A stretch of DNA of 64,000 bases from Gilliamella sp. wkB7 (GCF_001693435.1 NZ_CM004509.1:682001-746000); one strand, 5' to 3'. Shown: positions 1 through 9,876, counted from the stretch's first letter. The notes: a model not told the origin generated them from the letters alone. Made by a program: numbers and translations.

Positions 1-130
1 AACGGTGATTTACTTGTTTTTATAGAAAATAAATGTACACAAGATTGACAATAACATTTACATTACTTTACAATACCGTACACAACTATACACACATTAG
101 CAGAAGAATTACTTAAAAAGGGCCTCCTCC

Positions 131-928
131 ATGTTCATTAAAAAACTGTTTGTGCTTATTTGCTCTTCACTAATTTCTTTTGTGGTTTATGCACAAGACC
201 AAACTATCGTAAATGAAACAAATAAAGTAGTTGATTCTTTTTTTCAGTGTGATAATCAATTTTTCAAGCAATTAGCAATAAGTAAAAACACTTTCGGTCA
301 GTATGCGGATTTAGCCACTGTTGATAACTTTGCTTATATTGTTGTCGATTCGGTTGAATATAATAACAAAAATAAGGTGATATTTAAAAAACCAATTGAA
401 TACAAAGGATTAAAGATTGTTGGCTATCAAAATATCTTTATCCCAACACCATTATCTGGCCAATTTTATTATTGGGGATTTATTTTAGACAATAAATCTC
501 AAGACGTTAAACAGTCGCTTACTAACATTAACTGGTTAAATTTTAACGAAAAAATTTATTTTGCTAATCCTAGAATTTATGACCGCAAAAGTAAAAATCA
601 AACTTGGTTAGATAACCCTTATTCAATTGACATGGTGATACCAAAACCGGGTACTGTTGAAAAGTCCTTATATTTAGAACCGATTGCAGATAATCAGAGT
701 CGTATAATTTGCTCAATACAAGGAGATATTAATAAAAAAATTCTCTATTCAGTACGCCCAGATATGAAACCTATCGATAAGGAGTATGAAGCAAAGCGTA
801 AAAAAAGAATTGAAGATTATAACCGATTAAAACAAAAAGAGAATCAAGAAAAACTGAAATCCCAGCAAGAAAAAGATATTAATCAAAAGTTAATCATAAC
901 TAATTCAAAAAATGGGGATAAACTCTAA
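131..928 (+). CDS. Exported protein of unknown function
   Basis: I do not recognise this 265-residue protein. A short basic N-terminus (MFIKK), a hydrophobic stretch and an A-Q junction at about residues 21-22 look like a Sec signal peptide, so a periplasmic or secreted location is likely. The middle is rich in aromatic and Asn residues. The last 50 residues are a highly charged Lys/Glu/Gln segment likely to form a coiled coil. The start is supported by an AGGG 8 nt upstream. Its stop codon abuts the ATG of the next exported protein, so the two are probably co-transcribed. Confidence 0.6.
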   Translation: MFIKKLFVLICSSLISFVVYAQDQTIVNETNKVVDSFFQCDNQFFKQLAISKNTFGQYADLATVDNFAYIVVDSVEYNNKNKVIFKKPIEYKGLKIVGYQNIFIPTPLSGQFYYWGFILDNKSQDVKQSLTNINWLNFNEKIYFANPRIYDRKSKNQTWLDNPYSIDMVIPKPGTVEKSLYLEPIADNQSRIICSIQGDINKKILYSVRPDMKPIDKEYEAKRKKRIEDYNRLKQKENQEKLKSQQEKDINQKLIITNSKNGDKL

Positions 929-1453
929 ATGAAAAAATTATATTTGTTATTTATTCTCTTTTCTTTTTCAGCTTTAGGTAATGATTTTAACACTTCAGCT
1001 TCAACCAGTAATAATAAAAGTAATACAAGTAACTCTCAGGAAACAAATGAAAATTTAAAAGATTCGCGCATTGGGGAACAATTTATCCCAATGACTAAAT
1101 TTAATGAAGATAAATCGATAGGCTATTCTTTTATTGATAGGAGTTCTATTGTTCTGCATCCCTATAATAAAAAAATTCGAGTATTTAATGAGGTGGTGAA
1201 TTTTATCCCTCCACTCACGCAAGAAAATAGTGAAGGTGAAAAAATCACATACCGATCAATTGTGATTCAACATTTCGCAAACTGTGACAAGAAAGAAATC
1301 GCTAAAGGAATAATCCAATTATTTGAAAATTACTTTGGTGATGGTCGTTTGGTGAGTACTAATGACACACCTAACCAATGGGCAAATGCAATTGACAATA
1401 ATGAACAACGTCGATTGTTAATTGTTGCTTGTTCATTATCTATTGCTCATTAA
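929..1453 (+). CDS. Exported protein of unknown function, partner of the preceding gene
   Basis: This 174-residue product is not recognised. It starts with a clear signal peptide (MKKLYLLFILFSFSALG, probable cleavage near residue 18). A low-complexity Ser/Asn/Thr linker follows (about residues 22-45), then a compact C-terminal domain with two cysteines (NCDKK and ACSLS) that could form a disulphide in the periplasm. There is no gap between it and the preceding gene, so the pair is likely an operon. A hairpin without a clear U-tract follows at 1482-1500. Confidence 0.6.
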   Translation: MKKLYLLFILFSFSALGNDFNTSASTSNNKSNTSNSQETNENLKDSRIGEQFIPMTKFNEDKSIGYSFIDRSSIVLHPYNKKIRVFNEVVNFIPPLTQENSEGEKITYRSIVIQHFANCDKKEIAKGIIQLFENYFGDGRLVSTNDTPNQWANAIDNNEQRRLLIVACSLSIAH

Positions 1454-1481
1454 ATATTACTGATTTTTTGTTGATATCTGA

Positions 1482-1500
1482 CTGCCACTTCTTGTGGCAG
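1482..1500. terminator. Hairpin downstream of the two exported-protein genes
   Basis: CTGCCAC and GTGGCAG form a perfect 7-bp stem with a 5-nt loop. No run of T follows on the + strand, so its role as an intrinsic terminator is uncertain. Confidence 0.35.
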
Positions 1501-1555
1501 ATAGTTATCGATTATGCTAATATCATTTTACTACATCAATATTGATTAATTTCCT

Positions 1556-1867
1556 ATGAACATCACTGAATTTCATGCAATTACCGATCAACTATTTAAT
1601 AAGATCGAATTATTTTTAGATCACTTTGCCGAAGAACAAGACATTGACATTGATTATGAAATAAATGGTAATGTGATTACCATAACTTTTCCCAATTACA
1701 GTAAAATTATCGTCAATACTCAAGAACCTCTTTTCCAAGTTTGGCTAGCGACAGAAAAACAAGGATATCACTTTGATTATTCAGAAAATGATTGGGTATG
1801 CACTCGCACTAAGCAATCATTTGATAAAATCTTCTCACAATCAGTCACGGATCAAGCGACAGTATAA
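1556..1867 (+). CDS. cyaY: Iron-sulphur cluster assembly protein CyaY (bacterial frataxin)
   Basis: This 103-residue cytosolic protein matches the length and pattern of bacterial frataxin. It has an acidic first helix (EFHAITDQLFNKIELFLDHF) followed by an acidic EEQDIDIDYE ridge, then the beta-sheet core with NYSKIIVNTQEP and QVWLATEKQGYHFDY, and a W at the end of the sheet. Frataxin binds iron and regulates the IscS-IscU cysteine desulfurase/scaffold complex. In enterobacteria cyaY lies next to lptM-dapF-xerC-yigB-uvrD, and the same block lies here on the opposite strand, which supports the call. Confidence 0.93.
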   Translation: MNITEFHAITDQLFNKIELFLDHFAEEQDIDIDYEINGNVITITFPNYSKIIVNTQEPLFQVWLATEKQGYHFDYSENDWVCTRTKQSFDKIFSQSVTDQATV

Positions 1868-1889
1868 CGACAAAGTTCTAAAAATAGGT

Positions 1890-1913
1890 AAGGCAAATTA
1901 AATTTTTGCCTTT
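1890..1913 (+). terminator. Probable intrinsic terminator of cyaY
   Basis: AAGGCAAA and TTTGCCTT form an 8-bp stem followed by TTATTATT. It lies between the convergent cyaY and uvrD genes and may act in both directions. Confidence 0.5.
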
Positions 1914-1935
1914 ATTATTACTCAAGTTTTCAATA

Positions 1936-4179
1936 TTAAAGTAAAGTAAGATTAGCTAATTTAATCACCAACCATTTAACCCCTTCATCAACAAAGGCAA
2001 TTTGAACGCGTTTATGATCACCTTCGCCATCAAGATTAATAATGGTGCCTTCTCCAAAGCGATGGTGTTTAACTTTTCGACCTAAAATATAACCATCACT
2101 TTCCCGTTGTTTTTCAAGATAGGATTTTTTACGATCAAGAATAAATTGCTCATTTTTACTGAGGTCTTTTTTGTTTAGATCATTCGATTTAAACTCAGAT
2201 GAGGTGATCATACCTCGGTAACTAACTTCGTTTAATCGATCAACCGGTAATTCCGCTAAAAAACGAGAAGGTAAATTACGTTCTTCGCGGCCGTAAAGTC
2301 GTCTTAATTCACATAAAGTTAATGTCAAATGTTTTCGAGCACGAGTGATACCAACATAGGCTAAGCGTCGCTCTTCTTCCATACGGTCATTATCTTTCAC
2401 TGAACGTTGCGCAGGAAAGAGGCCTTCTTCTAATCCGACAATGAAAACATTATCAAACTCTAATCCTTTAGCTGAATGCAACGTCATTAACTGCACTGAA
2501 TCTTGAGCTTTGACAACATCGCGGCTTTCTAGTGAGGTAAAAGCTAAAAAGGACTCAAGTACTGTGAGTGTTTTACCCGTTACATTATCCTGAATAACCG
2601 TGTTTTCATTGTTATGGAAAAATTGTTCCGCAGCCGACACCAGTTCTTCAAGATTTTCTAATCGTGATTGTCCTTTAATTCCTGGCTCTTGCTCATACAT
2701 TTGCTGTACACCAGATAATTTAATCATTACATCAAGCTGCTGATAAAATGGCAACTGTCTCACTTCTTCATGAATTGATGCCATCAATTCAAGAAAACGA
2801 CTCAAACCTGAACGCTGTCTTTCAGTTAACGCATTTGTTTGGATTAACATTAAACAAGCATCCCATAATGAAAGATTATGTTGTTTAGCAGTAAGCCTCA
2901 CTTTATCAAGTGTAACATTACCAATACCGCGGGTTGGAGTATTGACGGTCGCTTCAAAAGCCATATCATTGCTGTGATCATGCAGTAAACGCAAATATGC
3001 CAGTGCTAGTTTAACCTCTTGCCGTTCATAAAAGCGTATTGAACCATAAATTTGGTACGGTAATCCTGCTTGTAATAAAGTATCTTCAAAAATACGCGAT
3101 TGAACATTATTACGGTATAAAATGGCACAGCTTGAATATTTATCACCTTCTTCATGACGTTTTTTGATTTGACCAATTACAAATCTTGCTTCATCAATAT
3201 CATTAAAACCGACATAGAGTGAAATCTTTTCACCTTCGCCACTATCTGTCCATAGGTTTTTACCTAAGCGATTTTGATTTTTGGCGATTAAAATGTTAGC
3301 CGCATCTAAAATATTACTGGTTGAACGATAGTTTTGTTCTAGACGGATGATTTCAGTATCTGGATAATCATTAATAAACAATTGTAAGTTATCGGCATTA
3401 GCACCACGCCAGCTATAGATGGATTGATCATCATCACCAACAATCATGACGTTAGCTGTATCGCCAGCCAATTTTTTTACTAATCGATATTGAATTAAGT
3501 TCGTATCTTGGAACTCATCAATTAAAATATTAGAAAAACGCTGATGACAATAATTTAGTACGTCATGATTTTGGTTAAGCAGTTCATAAGCTCGTAAAAT
3601 TAATTCCGAAAAATCAACATACCCAACTCTGTCACAAATTGCTTGATAATCTCGATAGATGGTTTGCCACATTACTTGCTTAGGATCTTCTGGTGTGATG
3701 TCATTAGCTCGTAATCCCATCTCTTTTTGATTAGAGATAAAAGCTGCGCACTCTTTCGCTGACCACTGTTTTTCATCAACTTTATGCTCTCGAAAAATTC
3801 GTTTAATAAGACGAATCTGATCTTCCGAGTCAATAAGCTGAAAGTTAGAAGGTAATTTGGCTTGCTGTGAAAACATCCGTAACAAACGATGAGTTAATCC
3901 GTGAAAGGTACCAATCCACATCCCACTAAAATACCCTTCGCCAACTAATGCTTGGATACGCTCTTGCATTTCAACAGCCGCTTTATTCGTAAAAGTTACG
4001 GCAAAGATGGATTGGGAAGAGTAATGTTTTTCCATGCACAGCCATGCAATTCGGTGAACTAAAACACGTGTTTTACCACTTCCAGCACCTGCAAGTACAA
4101 CAGTATATTGGTTATCGGTAGTCACTGCATTTTGTTGTTCGGTATTGAGGTCTTCTAATAATGATTTTTTAATTTCCAT
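1936..4179 (-). CDS. uvrD: DNA helicase II (UvrD)
   Basis: This 747-residue SF1A helicase unwinds DNA 3'->5' in nucleotide excision repair and methyl-directed mismatch repair, where it acts with MutS and MutL. Visible motifs are Walker A AGAGSGKT (about residue 31), DEFQDTN (motif II), GDDDQSIYSWRGA (motif III), LEQNYRST (motif IV), TLHSAKGLEF (motif V) and VGITRARK (motif VI). The C-terminus has the Tudor-like end (GRKVKHHRFGEGTI) typical of UvrD/PcrA. Length is close to the E. coli protein (720). A consensus LexA box lies upstream at 4339-4354, so it is probably SOS-induced. Confidence 0.97.
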   Translation of the reverse strand: MEIKKSLLEDLNTEQQNAVTTDNQYTVVLAGAGSGKTRVLVHRIAWLCMEKHYSSQSIFAVTFTNKAAVEMQERIQALVGEGYFSGMWIGTFHGLTHRLLRMFSQQAKLPSNFQLIDSEDQIRLIKRIFREHKVDEKQWSAKECAAFISNQKEMGLRANDITPEDPKQVMWQTIYRDYQAICDRVGYVDFSELILRAYELLNQNHDVLNYCHQRFSNILIDEFQDTNLIQYRLVKKLAGDTANVMIVGDDDQSIYSWRGANADNLQLFINDYPDTEIIRLEQNYRSTSNILDAANILIAKNQNRLGKNLWTDSGEGEKISLYVGFNDIDEARFVIGQIKKRHEEGDKYSSCAILYRNNVQSRIFEDTLLQAGLPYQIYGSIRFYERQEVKLALAYLRLLHDHSNDMAFEATVNTPTRGIGNVTLDKVRLTAKQHNLSLWDACLMLIQTNALTERQRSGLSRFLELMASIHEEVRQLPFYQQLDVMIKLSGVQQMYEQEPGIKGQSRLENLEELVSAAEQFFHNNENTVIQDNVTGKTLTVLESFLAFTSLESRDVVKAQDSVQLMTLHSAKGLEFDNVFIVGLEEGLFPAQRSVKDNDRMEEERRLAYVGITRARKHLTLTLCELRRLYGREERNLPSRFLAELPVDRLNEVSYRGMITSSEFKSNDLNKKDLSKNEQFILDRKKSYLEKQRESDGYILGRKVKHHRFGEGTIINLDGEGDHKRVQIAFVDEGVKWLVIKLANLTLL

Positions 4180-4338
4180 TATATTTAAACCTATTTTGGT
4201 TATAACAAATACGTGTTGGTTTCAATTTCATAAGCATTATAAATATATTCATTGTGTTTCTAAATATTGTTTATGGACTGTAAATAAATAGGATATAAAG
4301 AAAGGTTGTTAATTAAATGTAGATCCTACTTAGCCTCA

Positions 4339-4354
4339 CTGTCTATTTATACAG
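4339..4354 (-). promoter_or_regulatory. LexA (SOS) box upstream of uvrD
   Basis: CTGTCTATTTATACAG matches the gammaproteobacterial LexA consensus CTGT-N8-ACAG exactly at the conserved positions. It sits in the 187-bp gap between the yigB stop and the uvrD start, about 160 bp upstream of the ATG. This fits the known SOS control of uvrD and implies a promoter separate from the upstream operon. Confidence 0.8.
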
Positions 4355-4366
4355 ATATTTACAAAA

Positions 4367-5080
4367 TTATAACAGATTATCCAATTCAGGCAATTGGCTT
4401 ATCTCAATATGGGGTAAACATCGAGCATCGGCAAGATGAAAAATATCTTGATTAAAGATATTTATCCAACACGCTAATAAACCATTATTGATGGCACCAT
4501 TCACATCAGTTAACAAGTTATCGCCTACATGTAATATGTTACCTGCTGGTACACCCAATTTGGAAATCGCTAAATTAAAAATTTCAGGAAAAGGTTTTGA
4601 ACGTCCATCAGCGCCCCCACGTAAAGAAAATTGAAAGTAATCACTTAATCCAATTTTATTAACCTCAACATTACCATTGGTGATCACCGCTAAAGGGACT
4701 TTGGATGCTAATTTAGTTAATAAGGCGTGAGTCGACGGTGGAACATGCATTTTATGACGCCAAAAATTAAATGTATCCATTGTTTCGTCAATAATGTTTG
4801 ACCATTTTTCTGATGGAATTTTTGCTTTATTTAAAAGAGATTTGATAGTTTCAATTCGCCAAACTACAACATCATGATAAATTTCTGGATTCGCAGTAAG
4901 CACTGCTTTTTTCTCTAAATGCAGTCCTGATACGGTCAAATGCTGTAAACCCTCATAACGCTTTAAATATTTGACAATTTCCTCTTCGGATTTTTCAACA
5001 ATGTCACTATTATCATACAAAGTATCATCCAGATCGAAAGTGATTGCCTTAATTGTGTTCATGGAACGATAAATATGCAT
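4367..5080 (-). CDS. yigB: HAD-family phosphatase YigB
   Basis: This 237-residue haloacid dehalogenase-type phosphatase carries motif I FDLDDTLYDN (nucleophile Asp), motif II ITNGN, motif III Lys within SKPFPEIF and motif IV HVGDNLLTDV. Family knowledge: YigB dephosphorylates 5-amino-6-(5-phosphoribitylamino)uracil (riboflavin synthesis) and FMN in E. coli. The ATG overlaps the xerC stop (TAATG), and an AGAGGA lies 9 nt upstream, which supports the 5080 start over an internal ATG at 5062. It sits between xerC and uvrD as in E. coli. Confidence 0.9.
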   Translation of the reverse strand: MHIYRSMNTIKAITFDLDDTLYDNSDIVEKSEEEIVKYLKRYEGLQHLTVSGLHLEKKAVLTANPEIYHDVVVWRIETIKSLLNKAKIPSEKWSNIIDETMDTFNFWRHKMHVPPSTHALLTKLASKVPLAVITNGNVEVNKIGLSDYFQFSLRGGADGRSKPFPEIFNLAISKLGVPAGNILHVGDNLLTDVNGAINNGLLACWINIFNQDIFHLADARCLPHIEISQLPELDNLL

Positions 5081-6003
5081 TACTTGTTTCCTCTTTTCGC
5101 TCTTGGATGGGTAGAATCATAAACTTCAGACAGATGTGAAAAATCTAAATGAGTATAAACTTGTGTGGTCGATAAATCTGCATGACCTAACAACTCTTGT
5201 ACAGCTCGCAAATCACCACTTGATTCTAACATATGAGTGGCAAATGAGTGCCGTAATTTATGCGGATGAACATGCACTGATAATCCGCGTTTAACACCCC
5301 ATTGTGCAAATCTTTTTTCGACATTACGAGGTGAAATGCGTTTACCTAATTTGGATATAAATAAGGAATCATCCTTGGGATCCAATAAATTACGCATTGA
5401 TAACCAATTATTAATCCATTTAATAGACTCATAACCTAATGGTAATTTTCGCTCTTTATTCCCCTTCCCCATCACTCGGACTTCGCCTTCATTCAAGTTC
5501 AATTCACGGCAATTAAGATTGACTAATTCTGACAATCGTAGACCTGAACCATACATAAGTTCAAGCATTGCTCTATCGCGTACAGAAAGAGGATCATTAT
5601 AATTAATATCGAGCAATTGATTAATTTCATCAATATCAATATTTTTAGGAAGATGTTGCCCTAATTTAGGATTTAAAACACCACGAGCGGGATTGGCACT
5701 AATAGATTCATTTTTTATCATCCAATCACAAAAACTGCGTAGCGCCGATAACCTTAAAGATAAACTTCTTGCCTGTAAACCGGTTCGTTTGCTATGACTA
5801 ATTAATAATCTTACTGCTGATGAATCTACATCTTGCCATTTGGTGATACCCACTTCTTTTGCGATGGCTATAAGCGCATAAAGCTGACGTCGATAATTGA
5901 CTTGGGTATTTAGGCTAAGCTGTTTTTCCGATTTTAGATAATTTAGAAAACGATCAACCGGTTCGGTTAGTAAACAAAGATTATTTTGAGAGGATTGAAT
6001 CAT
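5080..6003 (-). CDS. xerC: Tyrosine recombinase XerC
   Basis: This 307-residue site-specific recombinase acts with XerD at dif to resolve chromosome dimers at division. The N-terminal SAM-like domain starts at [15 protein letters not shown]. The catalytic domain shows the Arg in GSGLRLSEL, the K in [34 protein letters not shown] and nucleophile Tyr in VYTHLDF. Length and position, downstream of DUF484 and upstream of yigB, match the enterobacterial xerC operon. It is a housekeeping recombinase, distinct from the broken island integrase near 35-36 kb. Confidence 0.96.
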   Translation of the reverse strand: MIQSSQNNLCLLTEPVDRFLNYLKSEKQLSLNTQVNYRRQLYALIAIAKEVGITKWQDVDSSAVRLLISHSKRTGLQARSLSLRLSALRSFCDWMIKNESISANPARGVLNPKLGQHLPKNIDIDEINQLLDINYNDPLSVRDRAMLELMYGSGLRLSELVNLNCRELNLNEGEVRVMGKGNKERKLPLGYESIKWINNWLSMRNLLDPKDDSLFISKLGKRISPRNVEKRFAQWGVKRGLSVHVHPHKLRHSFATHMLESSGDLRAVQELLGHADLSTTQVYTHLDFSHLSEVYDSTHPRAKRGNK

Positions 6004-6011
6004 AACTTACC

Positions 6012-6746
6012 TTATTTTTTTCGCATAACCCATTTTTCAATTAATATAGGTAATAGTTGACTCACTTTTTCCAATAATAGTGTACCTTGTTTTTCTTGAT
6101 AATGATGCGGATCAGAACTGGTAAACATTAAGATCCCCAAATCACCAAATTGTCCTAATAAGGATAAAGCAACAGAACCGATATAATTACGTTCAGATAA
6201 TAAAAAATCTAGTTCAGTAGTATTTAATGGACCTAGATATTGGTTGCTGTATTGTAGATGCCTAACTCGAATAAAATCAAAACCTGAACGATTTAAAGCA
6301 TAGTGTTGATATTTTGAAGGAGCGTTAATTAACCATTTATCATCAAAAAGATATAAATAAGCACCATTAAGACCCAACGATTTTGCCCAATTTTTTAATA
6401 TTTGTACCAATTCATCAAGATCATCAGCTTTAAATATTTGAATTTGCAGATCCATAAATTGATTAAACAACAATTCATTAGAACGCGCATATTCCATTAA
6501 CAAAGTTATTTCAGCCTCAAGATGACTAATTTTATTGCGCTGCCTTGCCATTTGCCATTCAGGGAGTGAAACGCCTCCTCTAATTGGGTGAGGAATGCGC
6601 ATATTTTCAAAAAGACTTGCGTTTCTAATAAAAAAATCTGGATTGTCATTCAAATATTGACTAACCATCTCATCATTCAATTTCATTTTACGAGTTGTTG
6701 GTTTTGTATTTTTTGTTTTATAAGATTGTGTTGTTTTAGCAACCAT
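6012..6746 (-). CDS. DUF484 family protein (GAF-like)
   Basis: This 244-residue protein matches the DUF484 family found immediately before xerC in many gammaproteobacteria. The DUF484 signature is visible as VSQYLNDNPDFFIRNASLF and PHPIRGGVSLPEWQMARQRN. A predicted coiled coil follows (ISHLEAEITLLMEYARSNE), then a GAF-like C-terminal domain. Function is not established. It lies 8 nt upstream of xerC and is probably translated as part of the lptM-lysA-dapF-DUF484-xerC-yigB run. Confidence 0.85.
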   Translation of the reverse strand: MVAKTTQSYKTKNTKPTTRKMKLNDEMVSQYLNDNPDFFIRNASLFENMRIPHPIRGGVSLPEWQMARQRNKISHLEAEITLLMEYARSNELLFNQFMDLQIQIFKADDLDELVQILKNWAKSLGLNGAYLYLFDDKWLINAPSKYQHYALNRSGFDFIRVRHLQYSNQYLGPLNTTELDFLLSERNYIGSVALSLLGQFGDLGILMFTSSDPHHYQEKQGTLLLEKVSQLLPILIEKWVMRKK

Positions 6747-6878
6747 GCTGAATCTCTGTTATAACCGATATGACACACTAGGCTAAAAAATTACTTAAAA
6801 TCATAATAGTTAGTTTTTTTAAATAATTTATTAACCAAAAATGAAATTTTACTAATCGACTTTACTATCAAACCAAAT

Positions 6879-7703
6879 TTAAATCGCAATAAATCCATCG
6901 TAAACATGCGTTGCGGGGCCTGTCATGTAAAGCGGTTTATTTGCTCCTTGCCATTCTATGACTAACTTACCCCCAGGCAGGTTTACTTTAACTCTGCTGT
7001 TAAGCAATCCTTGATTAATACCAACCGCGACAGCAGCACATGCCCCAGTTCCACAAGCTTGAGTTTCACCAACACCACGTTCAAATACGCGTAAATTGAT
7101 ATTATTACGATCGATAATATGCATAAAACCAATATTGGCTCGTTCAGGAAAACGTTCGTGCGACTCCAATAATGGACCTAATTTTTCTACTTCTGCGGTA
7201 ATGACATTATCCACTTGAAGAACACAATGCGGATTACCCATTGAAGCAACGCCACATAATATTGTGCGTTCTTGGGCACGAATGATGTATGTTTTTTCTT
7301 CTTTGATTGCTTTAAATGGTACTTTGCTCGGCTCAAAAGTAGGCTGCCCCATATTGACTCTTACCGTCTCATCATCGTTAACAGTTAACACAATATTACC
7401 TTTCATCGTGCTAACTTTTAAAGTACGTTTTTTAGTCAAACCTTTTAAGCGAACAAAACGCGCAAAACAACGAGCTCCATTTCCACACTGCTGAACCTCA
7501 CTACCATCAGCATTAAAAATTCGATAATGAAAATCGGTATCTGGAGCATAAGGAGGCTCAACAATCAAAAGTTGATCAAAACCAACTCCAGTATATCTAT
7601 CAGCAAGACGTTTAATCATTTCAGTCGAAAGATGAACATTTTGGGTTACCGCATCAATGACCATAAAATCATTTCCGAGTCCATGCATTTTTGAAAAGTT
7701 CAT
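6879..7703 (-). CDS. dapF: Diaminopimelate epimerase
   Basis: This 274-residue, cofactor-independent epimerase converts LL- to meso-diaminopimelate for peptidoglycan and lysine synthesis. The two catalytic cysteines lie in the conserved contexts QQCGNGARC and [11 protein letters not shown]. The N-terminus [17 protein letters not shown] and the GMGNPH-like ASMGNPHCV segment are typical. Length equals the E. coli enzyme. It is downstream of lysA, so the last two steps of lysine synthesis are encoded together. Confidence 0.97.
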   Translation of the reverse strand: MNFSKMHGLGNDFMVIDAVTQNVHLSTEMIKRLADRYTGVGFDQLLIVEPPYAPDTDFHYRIFNADGSEVQQCGNGARCFARFVRLKGLTKKRTLKVSTMKGNIVLTVNDDETVRVNMGQPTFEPSKVPFKAIKEEKTYIIRAQERTILCGVASMGNPHCVLQVDNVITAEVEKLGPLLESHERFPERANIGFMHIIDRNNINLRVFERGVGETQACGTGACAAVAVGINQGLLNSRVKVNLPGGKLVIEWQGANKPLYMTGPATHVYDGFIAI

Positions 7704-7830
7704 CTATTTCTACCTTCTATTGAAAAAAACATAATTATCTATTGAGTTATATTACCTAATAAGGTTCATCACAATGACTGATGAATGAAACCCTATCACT
7801 GAATTTCTAAATCATCAGAAATTTTATTTA

Positions 7831-9081
7831 TTATAGAGATTCACCTCGCCATAAATCGTCAAATGACTCTCGCTGGCGAATAATTTTATGTTGTTGCTCG
7901 CCAATTAGCATCACCTCTGCAGGTCTTGGATGACTGTTATAATTCGATGCCATACTAAATCCATAAGCACCAGCACTACAAACCACTAACAAATCATCTT
8001 GTTGAACCGAAAGCTCACGTTGATGAGCCAATACATCACTTGATTCACAAATTGGGCCGACGACATTATATATCAAGGTCTCATCTGATGATTTTGGTTC
8101 TTTTGCTGGTAAAACTCGCATCCAAGCGTCATATAGGGCTGGTCTAATTAAATCGTTCATACCCGCATCCACAATTGCAAAATGATTACCATCTTGATGC
8201 TTAGTATATTCTACTTTTGTAATTAATAGTCCCGCATTGGCCACAATACAACGACCAGGCTCAAAGAGAAGCTCAACATTAGTGTATTTGGCAAATTTCT
8301 TTTTCAACTCAGTAACAAGTTGTAAAGGTGATATGGTTTTTTCCTCATTATAACAAACACCAAGTCCACCACCTAAATCAATATGTTCAATACTAATGTC
8401 ATTAGCGTTTAATTCGTCAACTAATGCCACAATACGATCAGCAGCATCTAAAAATGGCGATAATTCAGTTAACTGAGAACCGATATGACAGTCAATGCCT
8501 GCTATTTTGATATTCGATAATGATTGGGCTTTACGATACACATCCAACGCTAACTGATAGCTAATACCAAATTTATTTTCACGTAATCCGGTTGAAATAT
8601 AAGGATGAGTTTTGGCATCAACATCGGGGTTAATTCTTAACGATATTGCTGCAATCTTATTTAATCTTTTAGCAATATCATTGATTCGGTAAAGCTCAGG
8701 TTCGGACTCAACATTAAAACATTTGATACCCACTGTCAGTGCACGTTCAATTTCAACAATTGATTTTGCCACACCAGAAAAGACAACTTTGTTAGCATCT
8801 GCCCCCGCTTTTAGCACGCGTTCCAACTCACCCTGAGATACAATATCAAATCCTGCGCCTAAATTTGCCAATTGTTTTAATACGGATAAATTACTGTTAG
8901 CCTTAACTGCATAACAGATTAAGTGGTTCGTATCGGTTAAAGCTTGTTGATAAGCTAAAAACTGTTTAGTGATATAATCTGATGAATAGACATATAGTGG
9001 TGTACCATACTGCTCAGCTAAATCAGATATGGCGACTTGACTAGCAAATAATTGACCGTTTTGATAATGTAGAAAATCCAT
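7831..9081 (-). CDS. lysA: Diaminopimelate decarboxylase
   Basis: This 416-residue PLP enzyme makes L-lysine from meso-DAP. The alanine-racemase-type barrel begins with TPLYVYSSDYI and has the PLP lysine in CYAVKANSN. The phosphate-binding glycine loop is in DLGGGLGV, and EPGRCIVANAG is present. The beta-domain carries the second active-site motif GPICESSDVL and YGFSMASNYNSHPRP. It lies between lptM and dapF, an order seen in many gammaproteobacteria although not in E. coli. Confidence 0.97.
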   Translation of the reverse strand: MDFLHYQNGQLFASQVAISDLAEQYGTPLYVYSSDYITKQFLAYQQALTDTNHLICYAVKANSNLSVLKQLANLGAGFDIVSQGELERVLKAGADANKVVFSGVAKSIVEIERALTVGIKCFNVESEPELYRINDIAKRLNKIAAISLRINPDVDAKTHPYISTGLRENKFGISYQLALDVYRKAQSLSNIKIAGIDCHIGSQLTELSPFLDAADRIVALVDELNANDISIEHIDLGGGLGVCYNEEKTISPLQLVTELKKKFAKYTNVELLFEPGRCIVANAGLLITKVEYTKHQDGNHFAIVDAGMNDLIRPALYDAWMRVLPAKEPKSSDETLIYNVVGPICESSDVLAHQRELSVQQDDLLVVCSAGAYGFSMASNYNSHPRPAEVMLIGEQQHKIIRQRESFDDLWRGESL

Positions 9082-9092
9082 AAGCTATTCCG

Positions 9093-9233
9093 TTATGATG
9101 TTTGGTTAATTGAATACGAATCCATTGATGCTGTTGGGTTTTCAGCCGGCATATAAAGAGGCCCTTTCAATCCACACCCCAATAATGTCAATGTAACTAA
9201 AAGTATAGAAAGTAATTTTATAGATGATTTCAT
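9093..9233 (-). CDS. lptM: Small lipoprotein LptM (YifL-type)
   Basis: Reading the reverse strand gives a 46-residue protein with a lipoprotein signal peptide ending in the lipobox LTLLGC (Cys at residue 20), followed immediately by GLKGPLYMP. This GLKGPLY segment is the hallmark of YifL/LptM, which assists disulphide maturation of the LPS translocon protein LptD in the outer membrane. It lies just upstream of lysA, and the E. coli gene lies upstream of dapF, so context agrees. Confidence 0.88.
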   Translation of the reverse strand: MKSSIKLLSILLVTLTLLGCGLKGPLYMPAENPTASMDSYSINQTS

Positions 9234-9524
9234 AGAACATTCACAATTATTTCATTTGTATGATGCCGACTATATTACACGATAGCCATATCCGTGCAAA
9301 GCATAAATAATCAAATCGTTATATATTACTTTGATATCAAAAATATTCATTTGTTTACTTATGTTAAGTTAGGTTGCAATATTCAATCTAATTTTTAATT
9401 TTTTGGATCAAATGAGTTTTTATGAACCGATCTATAACGACATCAATTAAAAAATGGGCGTATCCAATTATTTTATATTGATCACTTTTTTTGAATGCTA
9501 TTTAACAATCCATACACTGGTCTT

Positions 9525-9629
9525 TTTTACTGATAGATGTGACATATAGTATTAGATCATAACAACTCATACTATTATCCTAGCCATTTTTTACTGAAAC
9601 GTAGGTGTTACCTGAAACTTTTTTACAAA
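9525..9629. repeat. Direct repeat copy 1 (about 105 bp)
   Basis: The segment starts TTTTACTGATA and ends CCTGAAACTTTTTTACAAA. It recurs 150 bp downstream. Identity is near-complete over the last 78 bp (from TTAGATCAT onwards) and lower over the first 27 bp. It contains a small hairpin AGGT-GTT-ACCT. Confidence 0.85.
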
Positions 9630-9673
9630 CCTACTTTTATTTAGTCAAAAAAAAGATCTTTTAATACGTCTGA

Positions 9674-9779
9674 TTTTACTGATAAATACGAGCATTTAAC
9701 GTTAGATCATTACGACTCATACCATTATCCCAGCCATTTTTTACTGAAACGTAGGTGTTACCTGAAACTTTTTTACAAA
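9674..9779. repeat. Direct repeat copy 2 (about 105 bp)
   Basis: This is the second copy of the 9525-9629 segment, offset by about 150 bp, with only a few substitutions over the last 78 bp. A shorter related string (ACCTGAAACTTTTTGACAAA) also occurs near 41465-41484, so the motif is dispersed. Confidence 0.85.
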
Positions 9780-9876
9780 AAAATTTCTAAAAAAAATTAT
9801 TTATAAAAAGAACAGTCGTATTAGAGTTATATTTAATCTGATTGATTAAGCTTAAAAAATAAATAATCGTTTAGCA

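Larger units (their letters stand above)
9234..9876. other. 643-bp intergenic region with a long direct repeat
   Basis: No coding sequence is visible between lptM and recG. The region holds a duplicated segment (9525-9629 and 9674-9779), listed separately. The rest is AT-rich. It must contain the lptM-lysA-dapF promoter, but I cannot place a convincing -35/-10 pair. Confidence 0.6.

Noticed and set aside
7264..7494. Forward-strand open frame opposite dapF
   Set aside because: It overlaps the conserved DapF core and has no independent support.
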